Below, in pieces: positions 16,889 to 20,598 of a stretch of 20,598 nt of DNA. The stretch spans positions 1 to 20,598 of the forward strand of contig JABANP010000725.1 of the NCBI GenBank assembly GCA_013115135.1, read 5' to 3'. Numbering within the stretch: position 1 is the stretch's first letter; the number at the start of each line of letters is the position of its first letter. The stretch is from Perkinsus olseni. Its lineage: Eukaryota > Perkinsozoa > Perkinsida > Perkinsidae. The notes below the pieces were generated by a model. It was not told where the DNA came from, did no database searches, and was given only the letters and a program-made list of their open reading frames with translations. A program made the translations under genes and the position numbers.

Positions 16889-17836
16889 TTATGACCGATC
16901 TAGCAATACTATATTACAAACGCCGCTAAAATCTGCGTGAATTTTTCCGAAATGGCGAAGTTTTCCCTCCACGACAAGAATACTACCATCGCGTCGCCTC
17001 GAAGAAGCGTCCTCAGTGCCCTCGGGCTCATCTCGTAGCTGAGTACGGAGGTACGCCCTAAAAGAAACTATATCCACGAACAGCCATACCACTCGTCCCA
17101 CACATCACACCAGATACTCACCATTCGTGCTTCTTTATGTGTATGTCTCCTGGAAGGTCTTCAACTGCCTGTCCTAGGAAGCGCAAGGAGGCCATCCTCT
17201 TGCTCCTGTTCTTCTTCGACGATTGCCGGGAGGGTCTGAGCGCATGATCAGCTGGCGAGGAAAAAAATCGAACCAATGCCCGCGGTACCGCCGAAGCACT
17301 TGTACGCAGGAAAGGATACCTCTCCTGTTCAGCGAACCAATCTTCAAGCTCACAATCGATTTTGAATTGGTTATTTTTGCGTGAAATGTGGTATCAGAAT
17401 TGGTCTATTGAAAACCCCTACAGCTACGATATAAATTCACATATCCTTGCGGTGTGTAACTTCGTGAGACCAAAACAATAGTACCCCTCTGCTCACCTGG
17501 CTTCTGCGAGGTCGGGCACAGAGCGACTGTCTCGAACGACGCGCTGCATCTGACGATCAGCATGAGATTTTCCTCCAGCCAATCCGGTGCGCTCACGTCT
17601 GTAGGATAGTCGAATTCTCCCAACATAGTGACGTAGCCTCGATGGTGCGTGTCTTCTCTCTCGGCCGGGCGAGGGAAGTGTCTTCTCCAATTGCCGAGAC
17701 CTATGCCAGATCAACCGCGCTGGGCTCACTACCTTATTGGGCCATACGTCATATACGGTCCACCCAGCGAGATGGAACGCGTGTAAGGGTGTTGCCACAT
17801 GACTATGCACGAGTTAAAGAGATAGAGCTTTTCTGA
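16889..17836 (-). CDS. Probable spliced gene(s), unrecognised, joining unresolved
   Basis: Strong splice signals outline minus-strand exons 17497-17700 (ends CCAG/GTGAGC), 17122-17341 (ends GAATG/GTGAGT) and 16889-17057 (after TTTCTTTTAG, ends TAA). One phase-consistent reading gives VTMLGEFDYPTDVSAPDWLE, then ERYPFLRTSASAVPRALVRF and RFLGQAVEDLPGDIHIKKHE, then SILVVEGKLRHFGKIHADFS. The 64-nt intron 17058-17121 fits the short-intron class. An upstream exon may start at an ATG (MWQHPYTRSISLGGPYMTYG) and end AAG/GTAGTG, but its phase enters the 17497-17700 exon in another frame, reading SRQLEKTLPSPGRERRHAPS. Both frames look coding. RNA evidence is needed to choose. No domain is recognised. Confidence 0.4.
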
Positions 17837-17877
17837 CTACCACTCCAAGCAGCATTAGGTTATGTCGCGCAGGGACG

Positions 17878-19030
17878 TTACGTCCGACGGCCTCCCCTAC
17901 CAGTAGTGACGGTTGTGGGGCACATCCCTTTGCTTAGAAGTCCTTTGCCATCGCCTAGAAGCCAACCGAGATCCTGGGCGGTCGTTTGAGGAAGGAGAAA
18001 CTTGTCCCGGGGGAACTGAAAAGGGAGAATAGACAACTGGAATAACAACATTGGAGTACTATAATATTTACGCTTCAGCACTAGAATCTGCTGGTTATAC
18101 TGCGTACTGAACATATATCAGAAACACAGAGTAGATTTGTTCCAGTATGGGCAGAAGGGATGGGGTTGGGGTTCTGGATAGGGGGTATCGGAGTACAAGA
18201 ACGACGCAGTTAATACGACAACGCTATCCTCAGGACAAGATTTCGCCTAGGAGTGTCCGGCGCCTACAGGCATGGAGGAGTGCCTCCAAGGCTACCCACA
18301 CGGTGTGTGTATGTTGTGTCTATCGGACACACTAGAACCGCAGTCTGATATATCTAAGTCACAGTAGACTACAGCATTCTTCATCGACCGATCGCGGGTG
18401 AATGTAGGTCGCTATTGTGACGACCTAGCCACGACATACGAGGAACTTCAATCTCAAACTGTCTTTAGCTGATTATCTCAAATCAACATACTAGGCCAGG
18501 TTTCTCTTGTCACAAATACTCACCTCAGGATACATAATATTGAAAAAAATCTGTCCCGGAGTGCTCTCGCGCGATTCACTATCATTTCGAAAGCGTTGGA
18601 AGCCGGGAGCCGCATGAGCCCTGCACTACCGCTGCCGCCTTTCTGAGGTTATCCAGAAGATCTCCGGTGTCGACTACTGAGGCCTTCCGGTGAGTGCCGA
18701 AGGTCTCCTGATTCGGCTTGTTGGCAACCACTTCCGGCGGACGCGCGAGGGTGAACGGGGAATCTGCAACTCGGGCCATCCCGTACGACTAGTCTCCAGA
18801 CAGAAACAGCCAAGGGTAGTCGATCGAGACCTCTATCGGAAGTAGCAGCGAAGGGCACCTATCGGGTGCCGACGAGTACCATCTATTCGTCTATGAAACT
18901 TCTCGCAGCAAAATTTTTGCTACCCATTATCCCATACAGTACCTGTTATCTTGGCATTCACTTTGTTCTCCTTCTCGATGCGCTCGGCCCACAGTTGAAA
19001 CTCTTTGTTCAAATCACCTTTCTCTGGCAT
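17878..19030 (-). CDS. Small axonemal-type protein resembling CFAP144/FAM183, 3 exons
   Basis: Minus-strand exons are 18943-19030, 18630-18763 and 17878-18015, encoding 119 residues. Introns of 179 and 614 nt are GT-AG (GTACTG...GAGTTGCAG; GTAGTG...CCCTTTTCAG), and phases agree. The start MPEKGDLNKEFQLWAERIEK lies 19 bases after a CTCCTAG acceptor. The order of features matches the CFAP144/FAM183 family: a charged N-terminal helix with QLWAERIEKEN, then DTGDLLDNLRKAAA (61-74), then PRDKF-PQTTAQDLGW (76-92), comparable to the family's P-K-KY-PxTE-QE-GW signature. Family members are about 130 residues and occur in cilia and flagella. A basic tail (TTGRGGRRT) follows. The family match is from memory of motifs and is tentative; the gene model itself is firmer. 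Exon 3 alone looks like an isolated frame and is easily missed. Confidence 0.6.
18016..18581 (-). other. Large intron of the CFAP144-like gene
   Basis: This is most of the 614-nt second intron (18016-18629). It contains a short alternative frame reading NDSESRESTPGQIFFNIMYP ending GAG/GTGAGT near 18520, which could be an optional exon, and a pyrimidine tract before the acceptor. No other gene was found. Confidence 0.45.
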
Positions 19031-19049
19031 ATGTTTCGAGGGAATTAGA

Positions 19050-19058
19050 CTAGGAGGG
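19050..19058 (-). promoter_or_regulatory. Likely spliced-leader acceptor of the CFAP144-like gene
   Basis: The minus strand reads GGCCCTCCTAG ending at 19050, 19 bases before ATG 19030. Confidence 0.4.
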
Positions 19059-19094
19059 CCATTCTCATTCCTACCTGAACGGAATTGGTTTCGA

Positions 19095-19167
19095 GCGGCT
19101 TTGGCGCAGTAGGTAGCGCGTAGGTCTCATAATCCTAAGGTCGCGAGTTCGATCCTCGCAGGCCGCA
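19095..19167 (+). tRNA. tRNA-Met (CAT), elongator type
   Basis: A complete 73-nt cloverleaf without intron. The acceptor stem is GCGGCTT with AGGCCGC (one G-T pair), then TG, and a D-arm GCGC-AGTAGGTA-GCGC. The anticodon arm is TAGGT-CTCATAA-TCCTA with anticodon CAT, a variable loop AGGTC, a T-arm GCGAG-TTCGATC-CTCGC and discriminator A. The T-T at the base of the anticodon loop also occurs in other eukaryotic elongator tRNA-Met genes. The T-loop TTCGATC, rather than the eukaryotic initiator form, and the ordinary D-arm indicate the elongator. Internal A and B boxes are intact. Confidence 0.95.
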
Positions 19168-19168
19168 C

Positions 19169-19172
19169 TTTT
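19169..19172 (+). terminator. Pol III terminator of tRNA-Met
   Basis: A TTTT run begins two bases after the tRNA end, the normal RNA polymerase III stop signal. Confidence 0.75.
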
Positions 19173-19264
19173 AAGCATTTGATCCTTGCACTCGGGCAAG
19201 ATGAAACTCGCCGCTGCGGATCTGTCAAACGTTCACAATATACTCAGCCTTCTTCCATCCCTCT

Positions 19265-19480
19265 ATGACTGATATACGCTCAGCCAACGCTTCCCTCAAG
19301 ACCAGCCTAGTGGAACTCGCGCAAACCATTGTACTCCCGAGTCCGCACTACCCTCGAATCTCCGATGAAAGCGAATTCGGGTGAATAACGTAAACGTCCG
19401 TTAACGTCAGGTTTTCAGGACGAAGCGGTCGGACAGATAGCCTGCATGGCAATGCAACGGCGGAGAAGCCATGACACTGA
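19265..19480 (+). other. Candidate 5' exons of the coiled-coil gene
   Basis: ATG 19265 (MTDIRSANASLKTSLVELAQ) follows a pyrimidine tract (CAGCCTTCTTCCATCCCTCT) and stays open to a GG/GTGAAT donor at 19380. After TTTTCAG (19412-19418) a second frame reads DEAVGQIACMAMQRRRSHDT. Both look coding, but their phases do not join each other or the exon at 19521 with the donors I can see. Confidence 0.3.
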
Positions 19481-19520
19481 GTGATGGAAAGGAGGGAGAG
19501 TTCTCAAATAACTAGAGTTG

Positions 19521-20572
19521 ATGACACCGAATGTCGACGGCTCTCTGAGGGAGCTCGAGAATCTTCGAATCAAGCGCGAGCGCGGCTTCAATTGTAAACC
19601 TTCAACTGAGCAAGTTTTCAGACCGCAGGTACGGTGCCCGAAGTCGTGTTAAGCGGTATGAACTGCAAGGGCTGCTGTCGAAACTGCAGGAGGCCAAACG
19701 CGAAATTGCTTATCTGCAAAGGGAGGTGGCCATCAGTTCTCGCTTGTCCTACTGCTGGCGGTCCGTCGCCTCTGCTTCGGCAACCCGTCCTCGCCCTTCC
19801 TCTCAGCTTCTCCAGAGAAAGGGACAGAACTCCGTAAGGCTCGAGGACGTCATACGGGAAAAGTAACCACTGGAATCGAATGCCGCGTTACATCGTATGG
19901 CAGACTGGACGATGTCATGGAGGAATGGTCTCCAATCAACAGTGCTCTTTCGCGGACCCCTTCAGGCGTTCCGTGGTTGCCGAAATGCGTTCCGAACTAC
20001 AGTCACTGCAAAAGATTCTCAATGAACAGAACAAGGTTGGTCGCAGTGCCATCTGGAGCCCATTTAGTCTGTTCAATTCTGATTTGCGCGTCAACTTCGT
20101 CAGTGACTGTAGAAGGAAGAGCGAGCGGGAAATATTCCTGTCCTGTTGGTTATGCTCAGGCCCTTCGATGGGATGCGGTCGCTGCTAGTCAGAGGCATGC
20201 TCTCTGCTCGGATATTCAAGAAGCTCGCCAGAAACAGCGGGTGAGGGGCACCCCGAGCGCGGAGCTAATGCAGGATGCGCAAGTGCCCTCGGAGGGCCTC
20301 AGGAGCTCCGGATCGTGGCCAGAGATTTGGAGTCGGAAATTCGAACCAAGCATCGTATTTGCACTGACATGACCTTGAAGCTGCGCGGGCCGCAGGATTG
20401 TCGCAGTCCGCCACGCCGTGGCATTGAGAAAGGTCAGCTTGTCCTCTGCCGCTGAGTAAGCCTCTTCGAGCGGAATGGATCAGATCCTTGCCAAGGCGTG
20501 ATTGACGAGGTTGCCACTCTGGATGCTCGGGTCAACGAATGGGATCTGTGTCTTTCCCAAAGTGGCCTTTGA
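19521..20572 (+). CDS. Spliced coiled-coil protein, possibly tektin-like
   Basis: Exons 19521-19628, 19690-19862, 19966-20035, 20160-20240, 20303-20432 and 20484-20572 join with agreeing phases into 216 residues. Introns are 61, 103, 124, 62 and 51 nt; the third uses GTTGGT. The product is mostly charged helix: LRELENLRIKRER, EAKREIAYLQREV, AEMRSELQSLQKILNEQNK, CSDIQEARQKQRELRIVARD, LESEIRTKH and DEVATLDARVNEW. The order I-x-x-K ... T-x-x-L ... RRGIEKD-xx-Q-xxx-DEV-xx-L recalls the conserved C-terminal stretch of tektins (RPNVE-C-RD-Q-L-EV-L), the filament proteins of axonemal doublets. That match is loose. Tektins are about 400 residues, so 5' exons, and perhaps a further 3' exon beyond a CAAA/GTGGCC donor, may be missing. 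A flagellar neighbour at 17878-19030 makes the idea reasonable but unproven. Confidence 0.6.
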
Positions 20573-20598
20573 TAGGTGCGGCAACTCCGAGAGACGCG

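Noticed and set aside
1..20598. CRISPR arrays, bacterial operons, ribosome binding sites, rRNA
   Set aside because: None seen; intron-rich genes, a eukaryotic tRNA with pol III boxes and terminator, and trans-splicing-like acceptors indicate eukaryotic nuclear DNA.

Overview
The window reads as nuclear DNA of a unicellular eukaryote of intermediate base composition. Genes lie on both strands and are broken by GT-AG introns, many of them only 42-64 bases long. Six start codons are preceded, 15-26 bases upstream, by a pyrimidine-rich AG that looks like a spliced-leader trans-splicing acceptor. This, with the gene content, fits an alveolate protist, most likely a perkinsid such as Perkinsus. That placement is inference; no leader RNA gene was found.

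Layout: (1) 1-4743 is gene-poor. It holds a 125-bp hAT-type MITE with a perfect 8-bp target duplication, three plausible but unrecognised spliced genes and an 88-bp hairpin repeat. (2) 4766-7153 (+) is a complete seven-exon gene of the methylthioadenosine / purine nucleoside phosphorylase family. (3) 7519-8481 (-) is an intronless protein with an N-terminal PB1-like domain and three copies of a ~44-residue helical repeat. (4) 9499-12461 (-) holds two intronless paralogues for secreted, cysteine-rich proteins made of two saposin-like units; the upstream copy carries a single in-frame TAG. (5) 12959-13662 is repetitive: a 151-bp tandem repeat followed by a degenerate TTCAATTTCG repeat. (6) 13902-15245 (-) is a complete five-exon ES1/ElbB (GATase1-like) gene, probably mitochondrial; two introns carry copies of a four-copy dispersed element. 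(7) 15263-17836 is mostly unresolved, with good candidate exons on the minus strand. (8) 17878-19030 (-) is a three-exon gene resembling the small axonemal CFAP144/FAM183 family. It is followed on the plus strand by an elongator tRNA-Met gene and a spliced coiled-coil gene, possibly tektin-like, at the right edge.

Nothing indicates an operon. The recognised genes cover nucleoside salvage, a mitochondrial DJ-1-superfamily protein, secreted saposin-like proteins and possible flagellar components. The spliced genes were assembled by hand: an exon was accepted when splice phases agreed across each junction and, where a family is named, when the joined protein matched its motifs in order.
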